From Sinorhizobium alkalisoli (lineage in GTDB: Bacteria > Pseudomonadota > Alphaproteobacteria > Rhizobiales > Rhizobiaceae): a DNA stretch of 64,000 nucleotides. The notes under the pieces were generated by a model. It searched no databases. It saw nothing but the letters and a program-made list of their open reading frames with translations, and had not been told where the DNA came from. Location of the stretch: NCBI RefSeq assembly GCF_008932245.1, contig NZ_CP034909.1:310001-374000 (forward strand), in the 5' to 3' direction. The position numbers and the translations under genes were made by a program. Shown here piece by piece: positions 18,117 through 27,044 of this stretch. The number at the start of each line of letters is the position of its first letter. Within the stretch, counting starts at the first letter, position 1.

Positions 18117-19235
18117 ATGGTGTTGGTCGAACCATTGCCCGCGCAGAGCGTCGGGCAGGGCAGTTTCGGGCGCGCGGCCGAGGGGAACGTTCAACGTCTC
18201 TCCTTCACGGGTAGCGCCGGTGAATATTTCGGGATCTGGATCGTCAATATCCTGCTGACGATCGTCACCCTCGGCATCTATTCGGCTTGGGCCAAGGTGC
18301 GCCGCAATCGCTATTTCTATGGCAACACCGTACTGCTCGGCCGCGGCTTCGACTATCACGCCAGGGGTGGCCAGATCCTGCTCGGCCGCCTGATCGTCTT
18401 TGCCTATCTGGTTTTCTACAATGTCATGCTGACCTTCGTTCCCTTTGTCGGCATCGGCCTCGGCGTGGCTCTCCTGTTCCTGGTTCCGTGGCTGCTTGCG
18501 CGAGGCCTGCGCTTCAGCGCCAGGGTGACGAGCTACCGCAATGTCCGTTTCGATTTCCTCGGACGCGCCGGCGGCGCGTTTCTTGCCTTCGTAGTCGGAC
18601 CGGTCATGGCGGCGATCACCCTCGGCATTCTGGCGCCGCTCGCCAGCCGCTGGACCTATCGTTACATCGGTAACAACCTGCGCTACGGGGACAAGGGCTT
18701 TTCGACCGCTCCCTCCCTCGGCTCGATCTACAGAACCTGGGGCATCTCCGCAGCGGTGATCGTTCTCGGGCTGCTGATCGTCGCCTTCATCGCCTTTCTC
18801 AACCTGGCGGTCGTTGCCGCAGCGGTCGGGAATCCCGATGTGCTTCCGCCGGAAATGCAGGTGTCGCTCGGCCTGCTCGCAGCGCTCGCCTATATCATGG
18901 TTCTGGCGATCTTCGGCACGGCGGCGCTCATCTATCGCGCCGGCGTCCGCAATGTCGCCTGGTCCGCCACCAGTTTCGATGGCAAGCACCGGCTCTTGAG
19001 CGACCTCTCGCGTCCGCGCTATGCTTGGATCGCCGTCTCGAACTTCGTTGTCACGCTCGTTACCCTCGGCCTCATGCGGCCTTGGGCCGCCGTTCGAATG
19101 GCGCGCTACGTGAACGAGCATACGGGCGTCCGCTTCGAAGGGAATGTCGGCGAGGTCTTCTCGTCGAGTGCAGCACAGGGTTCGGCGGTCGGCGCCGAGT
19201 TCATGGATATAGAAGGCTTCGACTTTGGCTTCTGA
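18117..19235 (+). CDS. DUF898 (YjgN-like) multi-pass membrane protein
   Basis: 372 aa. Two similar halves each begin with an RLSFTGSAGEYFGIWI-like or SATSFDGKHRLLSDLS-like segment and contain three or more hydrophobic helices; the motif ITLGIYSAWAKVRRNRYFYG is typical of the YjgN/DUF898 family. Function of the family is not established. Its stop codon overlaps the start of the following M48 protease by 11 bases, so the two are translationally coupled. This pairing suggests a role in membrane-protein quality control (inference). Confidence 0.8.
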   Translation: MVLVEPLPAQSVGQGSFGRAAEGNVQRLSFTGSAGEYFGIWIVNILLTIVTLGIYSAWAKVRRNRYFYGNTVLLGRGFDYHARGGQILLGRLIVFAYLVFYNVMLTFVPFVGIGLGVALLFLVPWLLARGLRFSARVTSYRNVRFDFLGRAGGAFLAFVVGPVMAAITLGILAPLASRWTYRYIGNNLRYGDKGFSTAPSLGSIYRTWGISAAVIVLGLLIVAFIAFLNLAVVAAAVGNPDVLPPEMQVSLGLLAALAYIMVLAIFGTAALIYRAGVRNVAWSATSFDGKHRLLSDLSRPRYAWIAVSNFVVTLVTLGLMRPWAAVRMARYVNEHTGVRFEGNVGEVFSSSAAQGSAVGAEFMDIEGFDFGF

Positions 19236-20277
19236 GACGGCGGCGATTGCCGAGGGCGAGTGGCATCCGGCGGGATCGAGCCGCTCCGTGCCCTGCCGCC
19301 TGGTCGAAGATGGCGAGCGCCTCGTCGTCTGCGACCAGACGCAATCCGAACTTGCAGGCGGCAGCTTGTCCTCGCTGGAGATTTCCGCCCGCGTCGGCCG
19401 CATTCCGCGGCGGATCACCTTTCCCGACGGGTCTCTCTTCGAAACGGGCGAAAACGATGCGGTCGACCGGTTTCTCGCTCGAGCGGGCCGAGGCCGGCAG
19501 GGCATCATCCATTGGCTGGAGCAGTTCCATCCGCGGCTGATCGCTTTCGTCGCCACAACCATCCTGCTCGGTGCGCTGGTCTACCGCATTGCGTTGCCTG
19601 CGCTCGTGGAGGTGGCCGTCGCCGTCACGCCTCCGATCGTGCCGCAGATCATGTCGGCCAGCACGCTGGAGACTATGGACCGGACGGTCCTTGGCCCTTC
19701 GAAGCTCAATGAGGCGCTACGCGGCCGAGTTCTCGACGGGTTCCGGCGCATTGCGGCGCTTTCCCAGGGCGGTGAGGCGGCTTACGCGCTCAACTTCCGC
19801 GAAGGCGGACCCGTCGGCCCCAATGCCTTTGCGCTGCCCGACGGCACGCTGATCCTCACCGACGAACTGGTGGAGCTTGCAGGCGGCGACATAGAGATGA
19901 TCGTTGGGGTGCTGGCGCACGAAATCGGCCATGTCGAGCACAAGCACAGCCTCCGGCAGTTCTATCGTGCCGCGGGCGTTGCCGGTCTCGTCATGTTGAT
20001 TGCGGGCGACATAGGTTCCGGCGCAGAGGACGTCCTGGTGCAGGGGAGCGGCCTGCTCGCGCTCTCCTACTCGCGCGCCGCCGAGGCGGAGGCGGACCGC
20101 CATTCCGTGGCGTTGATGATTAGGGCAGGCTTCGATCCGACCGCGATCGCCCGCTTCTTCGAACTGCTGGAGACGAAGCTTCACGACCGCTCCGAAACAA
20201 GCATTTTCTCCACCCATCCTGGCACGTCGGAGCGCCGCAAGGCCATCCTGGAGATCGCCGCAGAGCGGAAGGACTGA
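19225..20277 (+). CDS. M48-family membrane metalloprotease (Oma1/BepA-like catalytic domain)
   Basis: 350 aa beginning at TTG. An N-terminal cytoplasmic segment is followed by one transmembrane helix (about residues 103-125) and the zinc protease domain with HEIGH at residues 232-236. The third-ligand region is SRAAEAEADRHSV at about 283-295. It is coupled to the upstream DUF898 gene by an 11-base overlap. M48 enzymes degrade damaged membrane or periplasmic proteins; the substrate here is unknown. The N-terminal 100 residues do not match a domain I recognise. Confidence 0.82.
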   Translation: MASETAAIAEGEWHPAGSSRSVPCRLVEDGERLVVCDQTQSELAGGSLSSLEISARVGRIPRRITFPDGSLFETGENDAVDRFLARAGRGRQGIIHWLEQFHPRLIAFVATTILLGALVYRIALPALVEVAVAVTPPIVPQIMSASTLETMDRTVLGPSKLNEALRGRVLDGFRRIAALSQGGEAAYALNFREGGPVGPNAFALPDGTLILTDELVELAGGDIEMIVGVLAHEIGHVEHKHSLRQFYRAAGVAGLVMLIAGDIGSGAEDVLVQGSGLLALSYSRAAEAEADRHSVALMIRAGFDPTAIARFFELLETKLHDRSETSIFSTHPGTSERRKAILEIAAERKD

Positions 20278-20318
20278 CGGCATCTACTCTTCGCCGGCAT
20301 CGCCCTACGGCACACTTT

Positions 20319-20426
20319 GCGCGCTTTTTCAGGCGCGCAAAGGGCGCTGTGATTCCTGGAATCTGCGCATCGGGCTGCGCACCACGCTTTCCGAAAATCG
20401 GCGACGTTTTCGGGCCGATGCGCTAC
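20319..20426. repeat. Palindromic intergenic repeat, copy C (RIME-like)
   Basis: Starts with a GCGCGC...GCGCGC arm around a CTTTTTCAG loop, contains GAATCTGCGCATCGG and CTTTCCGAAAATCGG, and ends CCGATGCGCTAC. It is directly followed by copy D. Confidence 0.8.
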
Positions 20427-20531
20427 TACAGCGCCGCGCGTCTCTCAGACGCGCAAAGGTCGCTGTAACTCTTTGAATCTGCGCATCGAGCTTTCCGAAA
20501 ATCCGGTACGATTTTCGGGCCGATGTGCTAG
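20427..20531. repeat. Palindromic intergenic repeat, copy D (RIME-like)
   Basis: Tandem with copy C and in the same orientation. The outer arm is CGCGCGTCTCTCAGACGCGC. The inner palindrome is CTTTCCGAAAATCCGGTACG followed by ATTTTCGGGCCGATG. Its right end overlaps the stop codon of the thioesterase gene (CTA at 20528). Confidence 0.82.
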
Positions 20532-21010
20532 GAACCTGCCGCCCGGAAGCGCTCCTCGAACTCCCGACGCAGCTCCCGCCTGACCTCGGCAGCGCGGTGG
20601 CGGCGCTCCCTTGTGCCCGGCTCAGGGGCGTAGGGCGGCACGCTCGTCGGACGCCCGTCGGCATCGACGGCGACCATCGTGAAATAGCAGGAATTCGTAT
20701 GCCGTCTCTCGCCGGTGCGGATATTCTCGGCCTCGACCCGGATGCCGACCTCCATCGACGTCCGGCCGGCATAGTTGATGGAGGCGCGAAAGTGGACCAG
20801 TTCGCCGACATGGATCGGCTGGCGGAAGACGACTTGATCGACCGAAAGGGTCACGGCGTACTGTTTCGAGTAGCGCGAAGCGCAGGAAAACGCGACCCGG
20901 TCGAGCAGGTTGAGGAGTGCCCCGCCATGAACCTTGCCGCTGAAGTTCGCCATGTCGGGCGTCATCAGCACGACCATTTCAAGCTGGCTCGAGTCATGCA
21001 TCTTGTCCAA
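20528..21010 (-). CDS. Acyl-CoA thioesterase, hotdog fold (YciA/BACH-like)
   Basis: About 160 aa. The single hotdog domain has the motif MTPDMANFSGKVHGGALLNL, with the catalytic acidic/Asn region before the long helix, followed by ASRYSKQYAVTLSVDQVVF. It hydrolyses acyl-CoA thioesters. A TTG at 21010 sits five bases after GGAGG and is the better start; ATG at 21001 is the alternative. A longer frame up to 21166 would read into palindromic repeat E and is unlikely. The C-terminal 40 residues are Arg/Glu rich. The gene is bracketed by inverted repeat copies D and E. Confidence 0.8.
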   Translation of the reverse strand: MDKMHDSSQLEMVVLMTPDMANFSGKVHGGALLNLLDRVAFSCASRYSKQYAVTLSVDQVVFRQPIHVGELVHFRASINYAGRTSMEVGIRVEAENIRTGERRHTNSCYFTMVAVDADGRPTSVPPYAPEPGTRERRHRAAEVRRELRREFEERFRAAGS

Positions 21011-21108
21011 TTTTCCCTCCGGATCCCGGCGGCGCCGCCGTTGTTTCTCAGCTTTGAAGAGAATCGCCGCTTCGTGTCTATCGGTCAATTGCAGAGGTGT
21101 CGTGCCCC

Positions 21109-21213
21109 TAGCGCATCGGCCCGAAAATCGTACCCGATTTTCGGAAAGCTCGATGCGCAGGTTCAAAGCGTTACAGCGACCTTTGCGCGTCTGAAAAGAC
21201 GCGCGGCGCTGTA
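21109..21213. repeat. Palindromic intergenic repeat, copy E (RIME-like)
   Basis: Inverted relative to copy D. It begins TAGCGCATCGGCCCGAAAAT and ends with GCGCGTCTGAAAAGACGCGC, GGCGCTGTA. It lies 100 bp upstream of the thioesterase start. Confidence 0.82.
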
Positions 21214-21222
21214 AACGAAGAA

Positions 21223-21242
21223 CAGCGGGCTTTCGCCCGCTG
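21223..21242. terminator. Bidirectional hairpin downstream of fbpA
   Basis: A perfect 8-bp stem CAGCGGGC/GCCCGCTG with a TTTC loop (GAAA on the other strand). On the minus strand it is followed by TTCTTCG, about 110 bases after the fbpA stop, so it may end fbpA transcripts. Confidence 0.55.
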
Positions 21243-21249
21243 CTCTATG

Positions 21250-21343
21250 GCGCCGTGCGTCCTTTAGGACTCACAAAGAATGCTGGACTTCGAATCTGCG
21301 CATCGACCCCGAAAGCCGAGCCCGATTTCCGGGGTCGATGCGA
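21250..21343. repeat. Palindromic intergenic repeat, variant copy F
   Basis: Shares GAATCTGCGCATCGA with the family but its inner palindrome is CGACCCCGAAAGC...GGGGTCG, showing a diverged centre. It ends ten bases before the fbpA stop codon. Confidence 0.65.
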
Positions 21344-21352
21344 GAATGTGCC

Positions 21353-22396
21353 TCAATCTTGCGGACCTTCGTTGTAGCCCACCTTGTCGACCAGTTCCGA
21401 GGCCTTCTTGCGGTTTGCTGCGATCTCGGCGAGTGGCAGCGTATCGGGCTTGATCGGTCCGAAGGATTTGACCACTTCGGACGGTTCGACGCCCGGCATG
21501 ACCGGATATTCGAAGACCTGCTCGGCATAGATCTTCTGCGCTTCGCCTGAAGAGAGGTATTCCATCAGCTTGATCGCATTGTCCTTGTTCGGTGCGTTCT
21601 TGGCGAGCGCCATGCCGGAAATGTTCACATGCGTTCCGCGGTCCTGGGCATTCGGGAACAGGACCTTGATGGCGGATGCCCACTCCTTCTGCTCTGGCTC
21701 CCGTTCGTTGGTCATCATCAGGCCGACATAGTAGCTGTTGCCGAGCGCCAGGTCGCACTCGCCTGCAAAGATGGCCTTCGCCTGGCTGCGGTCACTGCCG
21801 TCCGGCTTCCTGGCCAGGTTGTTCTTGAGGCCGGTCAGCCATGTTTCCGCCTCGGCCTCGCCGTGATGCGCGATCATGGAGGCGAACAGGCCGATATTGT
21901 AGGAATGCTGGCCATCGCGGGTGCAGATTTTTCCCTTCCATTTCGGGTCTGCCAGCTCCTCATAGGTGATGTCGTCCTGGGCCACGCGGTCCCTGGAGGC
22001 GTAGACGACGCGGCCGCGGGTCGTCAGGCCGAACCAGTTGCCGTCCGGGTCGCGGAAATGCTCCGGGATGTCTTCGTTGATCGTTTCGTTGACGACCGGC
22101 TGCGTCACGCCGCCTTCCTCGGCTTCGGTTAGACGGCTGATGTCGACCGTGAGGATGACATCAGCCGGCGAGTTCGCGCCTTCCGCCTGGATGCGCTCGA
22201 CGAGGCCCTTGTCGAGAAAGAGGACATTGGTCGCAATGCCGGTTTCCTTGGTAAACGCGTCCAGGAGCGGCTGAATCAGGTCCGGCTGCCGATAGGAATA
22301 GATGTTGACCTCGCCCTCGGCACGGGCCGTGACCGAGCATGCCAGGAAGGTCGCCGCCATCGACAGAATGCCGATCAGCGCTTTAGAGACGTGCAT
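21353..22396 (-). CDS. fbpA: Iron(III) ABC transporter periplasmic binding protein
   Basis: 347 aa with a signal peptide ending near TARAEG (residues 24-27). It has the FbpA pattern EVNIYSYRQPDLIQPLLDAF and the adjacent tyrosines Tyr222-Tyr223 in GNSYYVG, which coordinate ferric iron in this family. It should bind periplasmic Fe3+. The permease partner is probably the FbpB-like gene at 9272-10963. It is divergent from rirA, sharing a 187-bp regulatory region, which fits iron-responsive control. In S. meliloti an fbpA gene sits next to rirA in the same way (from memory). Confidence 0.88.
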   Translation of the reverse strand: MHVSKALIGILSMAATFLACSVTARAEGEVNIYSYRQPDLIQPLLDAFTKETGIATNVLFLDKGLVERIQAEGANSPADVILTVDISRLTEAEEGGVTQPVVNETINEDIPEHFRDPDGNWFGLTTRGRVVYASRDRVAQDDITYEELADPKWKGKICTRDGQHSYNIGLFASMIAHHGEAEAETWLTGLKNNLARKPDGSDRSQAKAIFAGECDLALGNSYYVGLMMTNEREPEQKEWASAIKVLFPNAQDRGTHVNISGMALAKNAPNKDNAIKLMEYLSSGEAQKIYAEQVFEYPVMPGVEPSEVVKSFGPIKPDTLPLAEIAANRKKASELVDKVGYNEGPQD

Positions 22397-22513
22397 GGTG
22401 TTTCTCCATTTCTTGCTTAAACTTAACCAAGCCGATCATATTTGTTTACCGCGCCGGTGAAGGCAGTCAACCGGGAAAGGGTGAAGTTGACTGCGTTCGT
22501 ATGTTTTTCCCTT

Positions 22514-22530
22514 TTTGGAATTGTTCCAAA
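22514..22530. promoter_or_regulatory. ICE-like (Irr-type) palindrome in the fbpA-rirA intergenic region
   Basis: A perfect 7-3-7 inverted repeat TTTGGAA-TTG-TTCCAAA. It closely matches the iron control element recognised by Irr in rhizobia as I recall it (TTTAGAA-N3-TTCTAAA), with one substitution per arm. It lies 54 bp before the rirA ATG. No clear RirA IRO-box (TGA-N9-TCA) was found beside it. Confidence 0.55.
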
Positions 22531-22583
22531 CTGCAATCCGTCCTATATGATGGGGAACCGAATTCTCGATTCCGGAGTGGACG

Positions 22584-23048
22584 ATGCGTCTGACGAAGCA
22601 AACGAACTACGCGGTTCGCATGTTGATGTACTGCGCTGCGAACAGCGACAAGCTCAGCCGCATTCCCGAGATCGCCAAGGCCTACGGCGTTTCCGAGCTG
22701 TTCCTGTTCAAGATTCTGCAGCCGCTGACGAAGGCGGGCCTGGTTGAAACCGTGCGCGGGCGCAATGGCGGCGTAAGGCTGCCGAGGCCGGCGTCGGAGA
22801 TCAGCCTCTTCGACGTCGTCAAGGTTACCGAGGACAGCTTCGCGATGGCGGAATGCTTCGAGGCTGGTGAAATCGAGTGTCCGCTCGTCGACAGCTGCGG
22901 CCTCAACGCCGCTTTGCGTAAAGCGCTGAATGCCTTCTTCGAAGTGCTTGAGGGCTATACGATCGACGACCTGGTCAAGGCCCGGCCGCAGATCCACTTC
23001 CTGCTGGGCATCGAGGAGCCGGCACGCCCCCAGACCTCGGCAGCCTAA
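22584..23048 (+). CDS. rirA: Rhizobial iron regulator RirA (Rrf2 family, Fe-S)
   Basis: 154 aa. The Rrf2 winged helix (MRLTKQTNYAVRMLMYCA, with RIPEIAKAYGVSELFLFKIL) is followed by the cluster-binding cysteines Cys91, Cys99 and Cys105, the three positions known for RirA. RirA uses its Fe-S cluster to repress iron-uptake genes when iron is sufficient. It sits between the ferric-binding fbpA gene and the dpp operon. The upstream palindrome at 22514-22530 suggests Irr control of rirA itself, a cross-talk described in related rhizobia. The start matches the conserved N-terminus of the family. Confidence 0.95.
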   Translation: MRLTKQTNYAVRMLMYCAANSDKLSRIPEIAKAYGVSELFLFKILQPLTKAGLVETVRGRNGGVRLPRPASEISLFDVVKVTEDSFAMAECFEAGEIECPLVDSCGLNAALRKALNAFFEVLEGYTIDDLVKARPQIHFLLGIEEPARPQTSAA

Positions 23049-23065
23049 GGCTTTCCGAGTGAATG

Positions 23066-23086
23066 AGGGCGGCTTTCGCGCCCTCT
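23066..23086 (+). terminator. Hairpin after rirA
   Basis: A perfect 7-bp stem GAGGGCG/CGCCCTC with a 7-nt loop, 18 bases past the rirA stop. Only a weak T run follows, so efficiency is uncertain. Confidence 0.5.
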
Positions 23087-23331
23087 TGGCAAACGTGCGT
23101 CCTTCAGGAGGCACGCAGCGGGTTGTTGAATCCCTGCAGATTTCCGTGACCCCGTGGGGAACCCGCGTGGCAGAGAGTGCCCGTAGCGGCGCGCCTGCGC
23201 GTCGGCGCAGGCAACCTGTGCGAGCGGCCGCATTCAGAAATCGCATATTGCCGGCCATCTCTATTTGTGGAACAATTTTTCGCCTAGACAAATTTCTGGG
23301 GCGACTTATTGCATTGCGACGGCAAATATCG

Positions 23332-23357
23332 TTCCATCCGTTCTTGACCGGATGGAA
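23332..23357. promoter_or_regulatory. Inverted repeat in the dppA leader
   Basis: A perfect 9-8-9 inverted repeat TTCCATCCG-N8-CGGATGGAA whose right arm ends 58 bp before the dppA ATG. It could be an operator or a leader hairpin. The interval 23087-23331 holds no credible gene. Confidence 0.5.
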
Positions 23358-23414
23358 AATTTCTTGCCGCGTCGGAAATACGAGAACAAAAAAGCAAAAC
23401 TGGGAAGCAAGCTC

Positions 23415-25010
23415 ATGAAAAAGCTCACGACTCTCTTCGCAGCGACGGCGCTTGCCACGCTGATGGCCGGTTCCGCCTGGTCGAAAACGTTCGTCTATTG
23501 CTCGGAAGGCTCGCCGGAGGGTTTTGACCCCGGCCTCTACACGGCCGGTACGACGTTCGATGCCGCGGCGCATACAGTTTACAACCGCCTGTTGGAATTC
23601 AAGAAGGGCACCACGGAGACCGAGCCCGGACTCGCCGAGAGCTGGACGATTTCCGATGACGGCCTCGAATACACCTTCAAGCTTCGCCCCGGCGTGAAGT
23701 TTCAGACGACCGAATTCTTCACGCCGACCCGTGACCTGAATGCCGACGACGTGATTTTCTCGCTCGAGCGCCAGTGGAAATCCGACCACCCGTGGCACGG
23801 CTATGTATCCGGCGCATCCTGGGAATACTTCTCTGGCATGGGCATGCCGGACCTGATCGAAGCGATCGAGAGGGTCGACGACATGACCGTCAAGATCAAG
23901 CTGAAGCGCAAGGAAGCGCCGTTCCTCGCCAATCTTGCCATGCCCTTCGCCTCGATCATGTCGAAGGAATATGCCGACAAGCTCGAAGCCGACGGCAAGA
24001 TGAACCAGCTCAACCAGATGCCCTTGGGCACCGGCCCCTTTGCTTTCGTCGGCTACCAGCAGGATGCGGTCATCCGTTACAAGGCCCATCCGGACTATTG
24101 GGACGGCAAGCAGAAGATCGATGATCTGGTCTTCTCGATCACCACCGACGCGGCTGTTCGCTATCAGAAGCTGAAGGCAGGCGAGTGTCACCTGATGCCC
24201 TATCCGAATGCGGCCGACGTCGAATCCATGAAGGCCGACCCGAACCTGAAGGTCATGGAGCAGGCCGGCCTCAACGTCGCCTATCTCGCCTATAACACGA
24301 CCCAGGCACCGTTCGACAAGGTCGAGGTTCGCAAGGCGCTGAACAAGGCGATCAACAAGCAGGCGATCGTCGATGCCGTCTTCCAGGGCCAGGCAACGCC
24401 GGCGACGAACCCGATCCCGCCGACCATGTGGTCCTATAACGACAATATCGAGGACGATACCTACGAGCCGGAAGTCGCGAAGAAAATGCTGGAGGATGCC
24501 GGCGTCACCAACCTGTCGATGAAAGTCTGGGCGATGCCGGTTGCGCGGCCGTACATGTTGAACGCGCGCCGTGCCGCCGAACTGATGCAGGCCGACTTTG
24601 CCAAGATCGGCGTCAACGTCGAGATCGTCACCTACGAATGGGCCGAGTATCTCGAGAAGTCGAAGGACAAGAATCGTGACGGCGCGGTGATCCTGGGCTG
24701 GACGGGCGACAACGGCGACCCGGACAACTTCCTCGACACGCTGCTTGGTTGCGATGCGGTCGGAGGCAATAACCGCGCGCAATGGTGCAATCAGGAATTC
24801 GACGACCTGGTGACGAAGGCGAAGGAGGCCTCCAGCATCGCGGAGCGCACCAAACTCTATGAAGACGCCCAGGTCGTGTTCAAGCGCGAAGCCCCTTGGG
24901 CAACGCTCGACCATTCGCTGTCGATCGTGCCGATGCGCAAGAATGTCGAAGGCTTCGTACAGAGCCCGCTGGGCGACTTTGCTTTCGACGGCGTTGATAT
25001 TGTAGAGTAA
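23415..25010 (+). CDS. dppA: Dipeptide/ALA-type ABC transporter periplasmic binding protein
   Basis: 531 aa from the chosen ATG. A signal peptide (MKKLTTLFAATALATLMAGS, cleavage near SAWS-K) is followed by the SBP_bac_5 fold with FVYCSEGSPEGFDPGLYTAG and the long lobe-swapped domain typical of DppA. In rhizobia, Dpp imports dipeptides and the heme precursor delta-aminolevulinic acid. The location beside rirA hints at a heme/iron connection (inference). A longer frame from 23265 would place the signal peptide internally, so the start at 23415 is preferred. The cargo has not been shown for this gene. Confidence 0.88.
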   Translation: MKKLTTLFAATALATLMAGSAWSKTFVYCSEGSPEGFDPGLYTAGTTFDAAAHTVYNRLLEFKKGTTETEPGLAESWTISDDGLEYTFKLRPGVKFQTTEFFTPTRDLNADDVIFSLERQWKSDHPWHGYVSGASWEYFSGMGMPDLIEAIERVDDMTVKIKLKRKEAPFLANLAMPFASIMSKEYADKLEADGKMNQLNQMPLGTGPFAFVGYQQDAVIRYKAHPDYWDGKQKIDDLVFSITTDAAVRYQKLKAGECHLMPYPNAADVESMKADPNLKVMEQAGLNVAYLAYNTTQAPFDKVEVRKALNKAINKQAIVDAVFQGQATPATNPIPPTMWSYNDNIEDDTYEPEVAKKMLEDAGVTNLSMKVWAMPVARPYMLNARRAAELMQADFAKIGVNVEIVTYEWAEYLEKSKDKNRDGAVILGWTGDNGDPDNFLDTLLGCDAVGGNNRAQWCNQEFDDLVTKAKEASSIAERTKLYEDAQVVFKREAPWATLDHSLSIVPMRKNVEGFVQSPLGDFAFDGVDIVE

Positions 25011-25030
25011 TCTTAACAACCGAACCGAAG

Positions 25031-25069
25031 GGGGCGTTTGCCGCCGGGCGAACGCCCCTCTTCCTTTTT
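25031..25069 (+). terminator. Intra-operon hairpin between dppA and dppB
   Basis: An 8-bp stem GGGGCGTT/AACGCCCC with a 12-nt GC-rich loop is followed by a TC-rich tract ending in five T residues. Such structures usually lower expression of membrane components relative to the binding protein. Confidence 0.75.
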
Positions 25070-25119
25070 GCCCGGTGGCGCCGCTAGCGAGGCCGCGCAC
25101 CATGGCATGAGGTTTGACT

Positions 25120-26124
25120 ATGTTCCGATTCTTGCTGGGGCGACTGGCGGTGCTGATTCCGACGTTCATCGGCGTCTCCATCATCGCCTTCTCCTTCATC
25201 CGTCTCCTTCCCGGCGACCCTGTGGCGCTGCTTTCGGGAGAGCGGGTCATGTCGCCGGAGCGGCATGCCGAAATATCCCACCAACTCGGCTTCGATCGGC
25301 CGATCGTCGTGCAGTATCTCGATTATCTTTGGGGTGTTGTGCGCGGCGATTTCGGCGTGTCGATCGTCACCAAGAGGCCGGTAATCGACCAGTTCTTCGA
25401 ACTTTTCCCCGCGACGGTCGAACTGTCGATCTGCGCGATCGTCTTTGCCATCGTTCTCGGCATTCCCGCGGGCGTGATCGCCGCCATCAAGCGCGGCTCG
25501 GTCATCGATCAGATCATCATGGGCACGGCGCTGGTTGGATTCTCGATGCCGATCTTCTGGTGGGGCCTGCTGCTGATCATCGTCGTTTCCGGCATTTTGC
25601 AGTGGACTCCGGTTTCCGGCCGTATATCGCTCATGTTCTTCTTTCCGTCGGTCACCGGTTTCATGCTGATCGACTCCCTCTTGTCGGGGCAGGAGGGCGC
25701 GTTCCAGTCCGCCTTCAATCACCTGATTTTGCCGACGATCGTGCTCGGTACCATTCCGCTTGCCGTCATCGCCCGCCAGACGCGCTCGGCGATGCTGGAG
25801 GTGCTTTCCGAGGACTATGTGCGCACCGCCCGCGCGAAAGGGCTCTCCACCTTCCGGGTCGTCGGTATCCACGCGCTGCGCAATGCCATGATTCCGGTCG
25901 TCACCACGATCGGCCTCCAGGTCGGCGTCATGCTGGCGGGCGCCATCCTGACGGAAACGATCTTCTCCTGGCCGGGAATCGGCAAATGGATGGTCGATTC
26001 CGTATTCCGGCGCGACTATGCCGTCATTCAGGGCGGGCTCTTGATCATCGCTGGCGTCATCATGCTGGTGAACCTCGCCGTGGATCTGCTCTACGGCCTT
26101 ATCAACCCGCGCATCCGGCATTGA
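25120..26124 (+). CDS. dppB: Dipeptide ABC transporter permease
   Basis: 334 aa, with the DppB/OppB N-terminal helix FRFLLGRLAVLIPTFIGVSI and the conserved coupling loop YVRTARAKGLSTFRVVGIHA at about residues 230-250. The ATG at 25120 has GAGG seven bases upstream; TTG at 25114 is less likely. It forms the membrane channel with DppC. Confidence 0.9.
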   Translation: MFRFLLGRLAVLIPTFIGVSIIAFSFIRLLPGDPVALLSGERVMSPERHAEISHQLGFDRPIVVQYLDYLWGVVRGDFGVSIVTKRPVIDQFFELFPATVELSICAIVFAIVLGIPAGVIAAIKRGSVIDQIIMGTALVGFSMPIFWWGLLLIIVVSGILQWTPVSGRISLMFFFPSVTGFMLIDSLLSGQEGAFQSAFNHLILPTIVLGTIPLAVIARQTRSAMLEVLSEDYVRTARAKGLSTFRVVGIHALRNAMIPVVTTIGLQVGVMLAGAILTETIFSWPGIGKWMVDSVFRRDYAVIQGGLLIIAGVIMLVNLAVDLLYGLINPRIRH

Positions 26125-26134
26125 GGAGGACGAT

Positions 26135-27043
<909 letters not shown>

Positions 27044-27044
27044 C

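Noticed and set aside
17925..19562. A 545-codon minus-strand frame
   Set aside because: Mirror frame of the DUF898 and M48 genes; composition is that of antisense GC-rich DNA.
20528..21166. Thioesterase start at 21166
   Set aside because: The extra 52 or more N-terminal residues would be encoded by palindromic repeat E and a basic low-complexity stretch, while GGAGG lies just before 21010.
20319..21343. CRISPR array
   Set aside because: The repeated units are large palindromes in mixed orientation with no unique spacers of equal length and no cas genes.
22397..22583. RirA IRO-box (TGA-N9-TCA) in the fbpA-rirA interval
   Set aside because: Only TGA/TCA pairs with the wrong spacing are present; the sole clear element is the Irr-type palindrome.
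22467..25250. A 927-codon minus-strand frame
   Set aside because: Antisense to rirA and dppA, whose protein motifs are unambiguous; the frame has no ribosome site and no recognisable domain.
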